DNA of 64,000 nt from Zymoseptoria tritici IPO323 (lineage: Eukaryota > Ascomycota > Dothideomycetes > Mycosphaerellales > Mycosphaerellaceae), in NCBI RefSeq assembly GCF_000219625.1, contig NC_018218.1, forward strand, positions 1,054,001-1,118,000, written 5' to 3'. This document shows, one piece after another, positions 55,101-64,000 of this stretch; position 1 is the first letter of the stretch, and the number at the start of each line of letters is the position of its first letter. Made by a program: the position numbers and the translations under genes. A model generated the notes under the pieces. That model ran no database searches and had not been told where the DNA came from. It worked only from the letters and a program-made list of their open reading frames with translations.

Positions 55101-55756
55101 AGCCTCGTCAATCTCGGCAGCGGCGTGCGTGACGTTGTCGCCATTCCCGTGCGCGAATACAAGAAAGACGGCCGCATCGTCCGCAGCATACAGAAAGGCG
55201 CTTTTCAATTCGGCAAGACGACAGCCAGCGAATTAGCCCGACTAGGAGCCAAGGTTGCACTGGGCACGCAGACCATCCTCACGAACGCGGAGCAATTCCT
55301 ATCACCTGACATGTCTTCTCCATCATCTACCCGACCGGGCACTGCCCGCATTTCCTCCTGGCACGACGCCGCCTCCGAAGACGACGAGCCCGAACAGCGC
55401 GCCATCTCGGCGTACGCGAATCAACCGCTTGGCGTCTTCGCGGGGCTACGATCAGCGAGAAGATATCTCGAGCACGACCTTCTGACTGCGAAGGATGCAC
55501 TGATTGCGGTGCGAGGCGAGTTCCTCGAATCTCGCGGCCCAGGTGGTGTGGCTACGGCTGTGGCGAGACACGCACCTACAGTCTTGTTGAGACCAGTCAT
55601 CGGTGCAACGAGAGCGGTGGGCACGACTCTGCTCGGAGTAGGAAACCAGATCGACCGGGATAATTTGAGGAGGATGGACGATGTAAGTTCTTGCCCTGGT
55701 TTTTTGATGGAGTGCTTTCGCTAACCCTTTCTTTACAGAAATACAAACCACGGTAG
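49173..55756 (+). CDS. ATG2: Autophagy-related protein 2 (lipid-transfer protein)
   Basis: Exon 49173-55682, a 56-nt intron (GTAAGT, GCTAAC branch, TACAG) and a six-codon last exon 55739-55756 (ending KYKPR) give 2175 residues. The N-terminus (LLRYGLRYGLSQTGLLED, LDITFGKQNVIELKDVGLNIKRIA) is the chorein_N entry of bridge-like lipid-transfer proteins. The C-terminal 700 residues hold the ATG2 CAD-like and C-terminal regions (FPLNSGEVVSSVDLRVKDFEIFD, FNFITLDASMIRLKHAIVYGLRGFDTLHQTLN). Long Ser/Asp-rich linkers occur at about 270-720. ATG2 bridges the ER and the growing phagophore, with ATG9 and ATG18, and moves lipids for autophagosome growth. Confidence 0.95.
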
Positions 55757-56006
55757 GCAGACAGGCGTTGACCAATACTTTGTTGACGGGATGCATCAAT
55801 TAGCATGAGAAATGATTGAACGGTTTGAGCTCTACATAGGCATGCTTTCCATGATAAGTTGATACCCACGAATGATGATATACATGTGGATACACTCTGT
55901 TGTCCAAAGCAGCAACTCGATATCCACTCTCAATTGATGTTCGGGTATCATCAGACCTCTCGTGACTCTACCTGGATGTAGCTAGATGCCTCTCAACCAT
56001 AGCAGC

Positions 56007-57509
56007 CTATTTCGAGGCTTTGCTTTTCTTCGACTTCTTCGATCTTCCGGCCTCCTCCTTCGCAGCTCTCTTCTCCTTCTTCAGCGTGCTCCTCACCGTC
56101 CGTCTCGCGATCGCCGACTCCTCCTTGGTGAAGGGCCCGGAGGTCGTCGTAATCTCGATGAGTGGGAATCGAGGAGCGTCCTCACCGGCCGACCCGCCAT
56201 GTTTCGCTGCCTTCCTGCTCTCCCTTAGGAGTTTCCGCTCATGCTCCTTCCTCTCCTCATCTCTCCGCTGCGCCTTGTCCTTGTCCTTGCCCTTGTCCGC
56301 ATTCCTGGATGCTTTATGCCCTGGCTTGGCCGTCTTTCTCACTCCTCGTTTCTCCGCCATCCAAGTCCTCCGTGCTTCCCGAACAGCTTTGGGCAACGTC
56401 TTGATATCGACACCTTCCCAGATGGTGGGATCGAGAGGAACAGGTGCGTCTGGAGTGACAGTGTAACGAATACTGCCGTCCGGCTCGTAGACGTGCAGAC
56501 CTTTCTTTCCTGCTGAGGGAAGGTCTGCGGATTTGAGAAGGCTCGGATTGCCGGTGGTGTCTACGACGAATCCGAGGCTTTCAGTCTCAGGCACCGGTTC
56601 GTCCACACTTTTGGCCTGCTTCGTTGTCGTCTTCGTCTTCTTCGTCTTCTCGGCCTTCGCTGCCCGTGCCATTAACTTCTCTGCTTTCCTCTTGTATTTA
56701 TCCACTTCCTTCTCCTGCCCTTTCGCTGCTCGACGCTTCTCTTCCGCCTGATCGTCGTCCCGCAGCGTTGTCAGATCCGATTCGGAAAGCTCACTCTCGA
56801 AGTATGCTTGTGCCGCACGTTTCAGATCACGTTGTGACTTTTCGCGTGTGTACTTCTGGCTCTTGCTTGACTTCGTCTCGGTTTCTTCCTCTGGCATTGT
56901 CGATGCAGGTAACCCTGTTCGTTCGAAAATATGGACCAGTGTCGCCGCGTCAACATTCGTGCAGGACTTGCTTGACGACTTCTTTGTCGAGGCAGAACTC
57001 GGGATCAATCCGCATTCGCACGCCTTTCTGAGCACGATCTTGATCTTCCGATCGATATCCTTTCTCAGCTTCTTCGCTCTCTCAGACGAGTCGTCGACCT
57101 TCCTCTTTGACCTCTTCTCCTCCATGGTATCGTCGCGCTTCCTCTTCTGTCCCAGCACCTCCCCACCCATAGCCTTGACCTTATCATCCTCACTGGTGCT
57201 CCCACTTCCAATCGTGCCTTCCACGGTCTCGCCCTTAACGAATCGTCCGTACAGACCACCGAGATGGATGCCATGTTCCCTCACCGTGCTCAAAGTACTT
57301 TTCTTATCGGTTCCCAGATTCTTCAACCCTTCGTCGAAAGCACGCATCCACCACTGGTCGGACACAGCAGCATGCTTATTGAGGCCGACGCCGAGGACAT
57401 CGATTTTCTTGCTGACCAGGAGTGGTTTCCGAATGCCGCGATTTGTCGTATCCAGGGAGTGACCATCTCCGCGCCAGCCATGGCGTTTCAGGTAGGCGTT
57501 CGCATCCAT
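56007..57509 (-). CDS. TMA23: TMA23-like ribosome biogenesis protein
   Basis: A 500-residue single-exon protein. The N-terminus (AYLKRHGWRGDGHSLD, GIRKPLLVSKKIDVLGVGLNKH, WWMRAFDEGLKNL) is the G-patch-like block of TMA23, a nucleolar protein linked to small-subunit biogenesis in yeast. The rest is Lys/Arg/Glu-rich and largely charged coil, ending in KKSKKSKASK, a nucleolar-type tail; it is much longer than yeast TMA23 (about 210). A second conserved-looking block is LDPTIWEGVDIKTLPKAV. ATG2 lies tail-to-tail 250 bp away; ACR3 is divergent. Confidence 0.8.
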   Translation of the reverse strand: MDANAYLKRHGWRGDGHSLDTTNRGIRKPLLVSKKIDVLGVGLNKHAAVSDQWWMRAFDEGLKNLGTDKKSTLSTVREHGIHLGGLYGRFVKGETVEGTIGSGSTSEDDKVKAMGGEVLGQKRKRDDTMEEKRSKRKVDDSSERAKKLRKDIDRKIKIVLRKACECGLIPSSASTKKSSSKSCTNVDAATLVHIFERTGLPASTMPEEETETKSSKSQKYTREKSQRDLKRAAQAYFESELSESDLTTLRDDDQAEEKRRAAKGQEKEVDKYKRKAEKLMARAAKAEKTKKTKTTTKQAKSVDEPVPETESLGFVVDTTGNPSLLKSADLPSAGKKGLHVYEPDGSIRYTVTPDAPVPLDPTIWEGVDIKTLPKAVREARRTWMAEKRGVRKTAKPGHKASRNADKGKDKDKAQRRDEERKEHERKLLRESRKAAKHGGSAGEDAPRFPLIEITTTSGPFTKEESAIARRTVRSTLKKEKRAAKEEAGRSKKSKKSKASK

Positions 57510-58114
57510 CGCGCACGTGAGTGTGAATTGGAGAGGAAGTGCTTTCGTGAAAGCTGCCGGGGACTTTGAACTTTTCGATCGAGATGCTTGACGCTAAGAT
57601 AAGAGCGGACCTGTCTCCGACGGGCCTCCACCTCCGCTGGCAACCTCTCCTTCCCTTTACCTTACTTTGATGTCAGATCGCGAACAATGCGCGAAGAGAC
57701 CACGATGCAGTGAGCATACAGCGGCGAGTCTTCACGTGAAGAGTTACGATGATGCAGCAGGACGAGCATTGGTCCGAACGTGATCATCTCGGCGGCAATG
57801 TTCGTCTCGACGACAACTTGCTACGCTTGAACGACCTCCAATTCTGTGAAGCTGTCATTGCCGTACTCTCACTGGCTATCGGCATTCGAGCAAGCGTAGT
57901 ATCCTCTTATTGCCAAGATTTGACGACTATCAGAAAGGTTTATCATCAGGGCCCTCGCTGAGTGAATTGCTGTCACTCTTGCGTTCTGATTGGCTCAGAG
58001 ACCAGTCGGTCAACGACATATCAACCATCGCCTTGCACCCTATGTGTTTGCAATGCACAACCAGGCCCAAACTTACATTCAAGAAGTATCTCTCAAATTA
58101 CCAACATCGTCGAC
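57510..58114. other. Divergent promoter region TMA23 / ACR3
   Basis: 605 bp between divergent starts. An in-frame open stretch upstream of ACR3 from 57962 contains no ATG start in that frame before 58115. Confidence 0.5.
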
Positions 58115-59520
58115 ATGGACACAGTCGAGAAGGGTGTGGCGAACGACCCTAGACGGGACGCCGGCTTAGGACATATCGACGACTCGGTAACGGATCGAAC
58201 AACAAAGCACTCCAAGAACACGATGGATATCAATAGCGACATCGAAGCCGGGTCAAAAGAAGAACGTAAGCATTATTCCCAGCCGTCGAGCCATTATTTC
58301 CTGTTCCCACAATCTAACCTCATCTTCACAGCCCTCGGCTCCGGCCTGGACAACAAAAAAGGCGAAGCACCCCCCTTCAAAGCCCTCTCCTTCCTCGACA
58401 AGTTCCTCGTCCTCTGGATCCTCCTCGCCATGGCCCTCGGAATCATCCTCGCCAACGTCGTCCCCTCCACCGGACCCGCCCTCCAACGCGGAACATTCTT
58501 CGACGTCAGCGTGCCCATCGCCATCGGTCTGCTCGTCATGATGTATCCCATCCTTTGCAAAGTGCGATTCGAGACTTTACATCTTCTCTTCAAGTCGCGG
58601 GAGATCTGGAAGCAGATTGCGATTTCATTCGTGTTGAACTGGATTCTTGCGCCGTTGTTCATGACGGGATTGGCATGGGCTTTCCTGCCTGATCGGACAG
58701 AGTTGAGGAATGGACTTATTTTCGTGGGAGTGGCGAGATGTATTGCCATGGTTCTCATCTGGACGGACTTAGCGGGAGGAGATGGCGACTATTGTGCTGT
58801 TCTCGTGGCGTTCAACAGTCTGCTGCAGATCGTGCTGTTCGCGCCTATGGCCATCTTCTACGTTCGGGTGGTGTCCAGGGATCGAAGTGCGGCTGTGGAC
58901 GATGATCTGTACTCGAAAGCTGCAACGTCCGTTGCAGTATTTTTGGGTATTCCGCTCGCAGCTGCGGTGTTGACACGATTGATTCTCCGACGACTGATGG
59001 GAGAGCACAACTACCAGTTTTATTTCATCCGGTTCATTGCGCCGTGGTCGCTGATAGTGAGTTTCTGACATACCCACCATCAGCTTTGGACATCAACTAA
59101 TATCATTAGGGATTGCTGTACACCATCGTCGTGCTCTTCGGCTCGCAGGGCTTGCAAGTCGTGACTCAGATCACGAGTGTCTTGAGAGTTTGCGCACCAC
59201 TCGTCGTCTACTTCCTGGTCGTGTTTACGTTTACGGCCTACATGATGTGGAAGTTCGGGTTTGGCTACAAGGTCAGCTGCGTACAATCTTTCACTGCCGC
59301 AAGCAACAACTTCGAACTTGCAATCGCGGTAGTGGTTGCGGTGTAAGCACGCTCCGAATCTTTCCTCAAGGGGCTTTAGCTAACAGTTTCTGACAGGTAT
59401 GGCGCCGGAAGTCAAGAGGCCCTCGCGGCGACTGTCGGTCCGTTGATCGAGGTGCCGGTACTAATAGCGCTGGTATATGTCATCAAAGCGTGTAAAAAGC
59501 GTTGGGGCTGGGAAGGATGA
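58115..59520 (+). CDS. ACR3: Arsenite efflux transporter ACR3
   Basis: Exons 58115-58265, 58332-59056, 59110-59342 and 59397-59520 give 410 residues. After a 65-residue polar N-terminus come about ten hydrophobic helices. Family blocks: FLDKFLVLWILLAMALGI, VSVPIAIGLLVMMYPILCKV, FVGVARCIAMVLIWTDLA (with the conserved Cys), SFTAASNNFELAIAVVVAVYG and EVPVLIALVYVIK. It exports arsenite/antimonite across the plasma membrane. The 66-nt first intron is a multiple of three without an in-frame stop, so unspliced transcripts could also encode a full transporter with 22 extra cytosolic residues. No arsenate reductase or ars regulator is adjacent. Confidence 0.93.
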
Positions 59521-59592
59521 AGCATACAAGCAGCCAATGTATTGTTGTCATTATTAGCGTCTATCAAGTCTAACAATACCCAAATGCGCTCC

Positions 59593-60869
59593 TCAAACCT
59601 CGTGCTGCATGTTTGACCACATATTCCACAGCTTCGTTGGACTCTCCGATGCGATGAAGGGCTCGTCGTCTGCATTGTGGTGAATGCCATTCCCATTTCG
59701 CGAACGACGTGGCAGGTCGATCTCATCTGCTGGTTCATTCACCTCCACTGGGTCTGGAAGGAGTAAATCCTCGGCGTAGCCAACGATGAGATGGTCCGAA
59801 TCTGTGGCTCGCGCCACCTGATTTAACAGATTGTCGCATGCAGACTTTGTGATCTGCGATACCGCAGTGTGCGTGGCGGAGCCTGTGACCAGAAAGAACG
59901 GTCCGTGCGGACCTCGTCCGGAAGTCTCCTGTGGTAGTTGGCGGCTCTTCTTGCATTGTTCGATCAGTGGTCTTATCGAAGCTCTGCTCGCAGCATGCAA
60001 GAAACCCATGCTCTTCTTCCAAGACTTCTCCAGGTCGTCTTCGTCCAAGTCCAGTATATCTGCACCCTCAGCCTTGCCAAATTCTGGACAGCACAGAACT
60101 CCTTGAACACTCTCCCCCGTTCTTGTGATCTCTTGCAAGGTGGCTTCCACACCAGCCTGACTCCAGCCATCTTTCAGATGTATGCTGACACCAAGCTCTT
60201 TCTCCATTCTCCCGATCAAGCCATATATGTCCATCTTCAACTTCTTGACCAATACTTCTTGCTCTTGGGTGGCGGCGATGATGAGTCCGGAGAAGTTCTG
60301 TCTGCCGAGTAGCATCTCCAAGTAGTCCATCATCGATGCAGGGATTGACCCGGCGACGAGCACCAGGAGCAGTCCACGTGGAGTAATCGCATGTTTTGCA
60401 GGTGTTTCTGGTCGAAGCGAGGATTTTGGGACCTCAATGGCAACGCTGTCCGTTCGTGATGTTGTTGGCACGTGGCTCATATATGATGGTCGGTAAGATA
60501 CCTGGCTCATAGGTCGTGGCGCGGCGCCGGTTTGTGCCATGGGTCGTCGAAGCGAGGGGTTGCTCAATGGGTTGTAGCCGTTGTTGTTGCCATTGGGAAT
60601 CGCAGTTCCCTCTGAGCGCTGCGTTGAAGCCATGCTGAGATGATCAGTCGCACGGCGGGATGATCAGTATCAATTTGGACCTCTTGACGAGAAATGAGAG
60701 GACTGGAAATGTTGATGGAAGGGTTGAATGAAACGAGTCGAGAGCTAACTTTCCCAAGGATGTGATGAAACAGTGGTTCCATCGGCAAGAACGCGTGGAG
60801 TGCACGAGGGAGGAGGCCGGGATGCTCCTCACCTAACAAGATCTCACTCAGCGTGGACTTCTTGCTCAT
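59593..60869 (-). CDS. Conserved fungal protein of unknown function
   Basis: Exons 60869-60750 and 60618-59593 (131-nt intron, donor GTTAGC, CTGAT branch, acceptor CGCAG) give 381 residues. Exon 1 encodes a compact helical N-terminus (LSEILLGEEHPGLLPRALHAF) that looks coding. After a Ser/Pro-rich linker comes an alpha/beta region: ITPRGLLLVLVAGSIP, FSGLIIAATQEQEVLVKKL, LGVSIHLKDGW, VQGVLCCPEFG and a helix LEKSWKKSMGFLHAASRASI. The pattern is faintly like a short-chain dehydrogenase without a TGxxxGxG or YxxxK motif, so no enzyme is claimed. If exon 1 is wrong, ATG 60633 starts a 346-residue form. Confidence 0.65.
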
Positions 60870-61649
60870 GTCGCTTCGTCAGCGAGACGAAAGGTAATAA
60901 TAATACGAGTGGGGAGAATGGTCGTGCACGGATTCCGCACGAACATAGCGCCATGGTCGTGAGATCTGCACAAAAGCATTGGATGGCCGCGCAGCTGACA
61001 TAAGCAATCGTCGCAGAGGCCAGACACAGTTCTTCAGACCTGATCAAACGACACTCTTTGCAGTATGAGGTCGTGGTTTCCTCCCAGTGCCGTGCTCAAG
61101 CGGATTGGCTCTCACAGCGATTCCCGACCGGGAATCGAAAGGACGCACGGCAGACACCACTCGTTGGTCCATTGAGAAAGCAGATCGTGGCCGTCGAGCA
61201 TAATTCAGAGCAGCATCGCCGCGGCCATGCATGATTCCATCGTTCCGTGCGAAGTCGTGCCGCTGCTTGGGGGCGCTTTCGAACTCGACGCGACTTGCGA
61301 ATACTGCCTATCTAGGCAGGACCTCTGACTGTCTGCACCGCACGGCGTAAAGAACCGCGGCATGGCACGCCATTCGATCGTGCATCTCCACTTTCCACGA
61401 AACTCATGTGCCCATGGGGACTCGTACAGATCATCCGATCTCGAATCCTTCGCTCACGATTAAGGTTCCGTCGACTCGAGGTGAAGGTCGTTTGGACACG
61501 AGGAGTTCGGTTTTGGACAAACTATGCCGATCACTCTCCCCTGGATCGTATAAGGTATGGTCTGCCACCTCATCTCCCGACTTGACTTACTTCTGTGCCA
61601 CCGAGACAAGTCACCTCGAGCTACATCCGTTCTCAAGCCAACAACGAAC
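60870..61649. other. Divergent intergenic region
   Basis: 780 bp between the unknown gene and the secreted peptide gene. Nothing coding. A TATA-like element near the right end is listed separately. Confidence 0.5.
61549..61554 (+). promoter_or_regulatory. TATA-like box
   Basis: TATAAG, 96 bases before the ATG of the secreted peptide gene; position and sequence suit a core promoter of a regulated gene. Confidence 0.35.
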
Positions 61650-61934
61650 ATGCAATACACCACACTCCTGGCCAGTCTCCTGACCTTGGTCACCTTCACA
61701 CTAGCATCTCCTATCGCTGCCTCAGAAGCGATCGAGAGCCGACAACTCAACGTGCTCTTGTGCCCGCTACTCGGCACACCGCTCTGCTCGCCTCAATGCA
61801 AGCTTTTCACCGACACGGATGGGCAGTGCGCTCCGAATAAGTGCGTATGATCGAAGGTGTGGTTTTCGAACAGCTTACTGACAATCTTTAGCAAATGTTA
61901 CTGCGCGGACGAGAAGGGCACGATTCTGGAGTAG
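61650..61934 (+). CDS. Defensin-like secreted cysteine-rich peptide
   Basis: Exons 61650-61840 and 61892-61934 with a 51-nt intron (GTGCGT, TTACTGAC branch, TTTAG) give 77 residues. Residues 1-20 are a signal peptide (LLASLLTLVTFTLAS). A short Ala/Glu/Ser prosegment leads to a mature part with six cysteines at 38, 46, 50, 60, 66 and 68, i.e. C-x7-C-x3-C-x9-C-x5-C-x-C. The CxxxC and CxC pairs are the hallmark of cysteine-stabilised alpha-beta peptides such as fungal defensins. The intron falls between C4 and C5. The role (antimicrobial, effector or other) is inferred only from the pattern. It is tail-to-tail with the kinase gene. Confidence 0.7.
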
Positions 61935-62261
61935 ATCTCAGGAGACATTCGATCTTATTCTGAGTTCTGAGCAGATGGATCGGCTCTTGGTGGATATATA
62001 CGGCAGGGCGCAGTAGACACTTTGGGCAAGCCCCCTTGCCGTGGATCCGTCGGTTGGAGCGTGTTACTTTTGACACAAAACCCAATGCATTCCCATTCTG
62101 CGCCTATACCGCCGGAGGTACATGCTTCTTCTGAATTAACTATTGTCCGCACGGGTTCATGATGATCTCACTCGTCGCCGCGGCCATCAATGCCTTTCGC
62201 ATCTGCCATACGGAACAGGTTCTTTCACTAGCTTTCTCCACTTCAGTCCCCATCGCCATCA
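61935..62261. other. Convergent 3' spacer
   Basis: Tail-to-tail interval between the peptide gene and the kinase gene. No coding signal. Confidence 0.5.
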
Positions 62262-64000
62262 TCAGGTCCCTCGCCCATACCCAACACCTCCGTCTTCGCG
62301 GCCATCGCTGTCAAAGACCAACCCAGCAGCCAGGTCCTGCTGCGTAGGGACCATATTGGAGCCCTGCTCGCCTCCAAGATCGTCGTCGCTCGCAATCGAG
62401 GCAGCATCGGGATCCCTGGTATCAACAAGGCGGTCGTCGATAGAGAAGTCCTCCGACTTCCGCTTTCTCGATGCTGGGAGCGGAAATATCTCTTCCGTCC
62501 ATTCGGTAAGAAGCGTTCTCAGCTTGTACTGTTCCGCCTTCAAATGCGGTCCACGACGAGTCATGAAGCCTGGATCGTTTTTGGGCGCGTTTCGTAGGCC
62601 ATTCGCGCGATCGTTGGCCCCAGGTCCGGTGGCCCTTTGGATTTCGAACAGTATAGTGCTCAAATTCGGCCGGTTTTCCGGCAGGTATTGAATACAGCGT
62701 GTGATCAATCTCAATAGCGTCGAGCTGTACATTCCCCGGTGGGTGTCGGAGAAGGCGGCGGGCACTTTGTAGTCCTCGCGAAATCCGTCCTCTAACTGAA
62801 CGTCTCCCTCTTCGTAATTCACCAATCCCCACATCGCATTACCTATGGCCCAGATCTATACTGTTGTCAGCTCCAACGGAGTAGAAGGTTGCCAGAGGGG
62901 GGTGGAATCAGAGTTTGCTCACGTTGGTCTTGGTCCCGATCTTGTACCTTCTGTTTGGTCTACCGAACAGCACTTCGTCGAGTTGTTCCTGCCGGCATTA
63001 GCAAAGAGAATAATGAATATATCGTTCATCGTGCAGCTCACCGGTGCTTTGTCGGTTTCAGTGCCAAAGTCCTCATGGTCGAACTCCCCGAACCTTCTCT
63101 GATCGTTTGCAGGGACGAAGCACGCAGCCCCGAAATCACCTAGCTGAGGGTATTGTCAACATGGTGCATCGCAAACGTGATTGGGCAGAAACCACTAACC
63201 TTGGCAGTTGGGTAGCCTTGGAAAGTATCGCTGGTGTTTGTGCCCAGGAAGACTACGACAAAACGGTGTCAGGACTCGCCGTTCGCTTCGCTAGTCGTCA
63301 CATTAGTGTACTCACTGTTCCCCAACTTGATGTCTCTGTGCACGATTAGATCCCACCCTGGAGCTGGGGCAGCCGGACCGAGACTCCCTCTCTCCAACAG
63401 CAGGCCTGCGATCACGAGATCTTCGAAAATGCTCCATAGGAACGGCTAAGATGAGAAGTCAGCGACCAATGATGCGAATATTTATACGCAACACGTACTT
63501 CTGGGTGCCACTCATTACTCCTTTGCTGTGACTTGAGCAGTCCCATGAGATCTCCAAGGCCACCTCAAGAATCATGCTGTCAGTATACGCTTTTATCCGG
63601 CCGTTGAGAACCATCAGGATCGCCTTACAGTATTCCATGTACAGCCATGCATGCCTGACCATCGCCCCTCCCCAGAGGCCCTCGGGTCCGAGTCGCCAGT
63701 TGCGAAGATCGACCTGCAAAGCAAAGCGTACAAGGTCAGCGGATATCGTAGACAGGGTGAAAAGGACGAAGGTCCGGCGTCCGAGACTGTCTCAGATGAT
63801 GAGGCCTTCTGCACTTCACTTTCTTACAATTCGATCCGATCCAGTTTTGCCCTTCAATTTAAGCATCGCAGTCGCCCTGCCATCGTTAGCAGTCATGCCT
63901 AGGGCACACTGAGGCACCTGGCAATTACTCAATTGGCATGTCATCCGCGTCCCATATACTCGGATAGCTGTCGGATAGTTCAGGATTGATGTGCTTGCGC
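62262..64000 (-). CDS. Protein kinase, intron-dense, 5' end outside window
   Basis: Predicted exons (minus): >64000-63929, 63876-63828, 63713-63629, 63563-63499, 63445-63316, 63252-63200, 63143-63042, 62988-62923 and 62855-62262. All phases agree and encode about 404 residues. Kinase landmarks: WLYMEYCGLGDLMGLL (hinge), IVHRDIKLGN (catalytic loop), YPTAKLGDFGAA (activation loop start), KAPEQLDEVLFGR (APE), TNIWAIGNAMWGLV (helix F) and LPENRPNLSTI (helix I Arg). All catalytic residues after the hinge are present. The tail is charged with RKRKSED. The Gly-rich loop and VAIK Lys are not seen in the visible N-terminal exons, so they lie beyond the edge, in an exon I missed, or are absent. Resembles the expanded fungal Ser/Thr kinases of unclear role. 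Confidence 0.75.

Noticed and set aside
1..64000. Secondary-metabolite cluster, CRISPR array, integron or phage-like system
   Set aside because: No PKS, NRPS, terpene synthase or cluster regulator, no regular spacer repeats, and the gene set is ordinary fungal chromosomal content.

Overview
The window is nuclear DNA of a filamentous ascomycete (Pezizomycotina; Dothideomycetes would be my guess, with low confidence). The reasons are compact monocistronic genes on both strands, short introns (mostly 48-80 nt, GT..CTRAY..YAG), long intergenic spacers, and fungal-typical genes (HET-C, ATG2, TOA1, TMA23, MSS116-type helicase, ACR3, spartin/senescence protein). No operons, rRNA, convincing tRNA, CRISPR array or intact transposon were seen. 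Intron positions were worked out by eye from splice consensus and frame continuity, so exon boundaries are predictions.

Layout. 0.5-12 kb: four plus-strand genes, namely a protein with a degenerate kinase domain, a mitochondrial DEAD-box helicase, a spartin/senescence-domain protein and a VIT+VWA protein. 13-23 kb, minus strand: a six-exon low-complexity conserved fungal protein, a gene-poor 2.4 kb stretch, a Rab4-type GTPase, an RBR E3 ligase and a PAF-acetylhydrolase-like hydrolase. 24-31 kb: a doubtful Ser-rich ORF, TFIIA large subunit TOA1, and a five-exon 7TM receptor of the sugar/cAMP-receptor type. 31-36 kb, minus strand: a secreted GH31 glycosidase whose motifs fit a sulfoquinovosidase, then a 2OG-Fe(II) oxygenase. 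36-43 kb: het-c, a MYND finger fused to a pRiA4b ORF-3-like domain, a 2EXR/F-box-like gene with an ambiguous reading frame, and a small 8-Cys secreted protein. 43.5-56 kb: ADA2-type adenosine deaminase and PI-PLC on a shared divergent promoter, a PrxQ-type peroxiredoxin, and ATG2. 56-64 kb: TMA23, ACR3 arsenite exporter, an unknown protein, a 6-Cys defensin-like secreted peptide, and an intron-dense protein kinase running off the right edge.

Most genes are unrelated housekeeping or membrane/trafficking functions (ATG2, Rab4, spartin, PI-PLC, TOA1, TMA23, MSS116). The more accessory content is the GH31/2OG-oxygenase/7TM receptor neighbourhood (a possible sugar-harvest locus) and two small cysteine-rich secreted proteins that short-ORF gene calling would miss.
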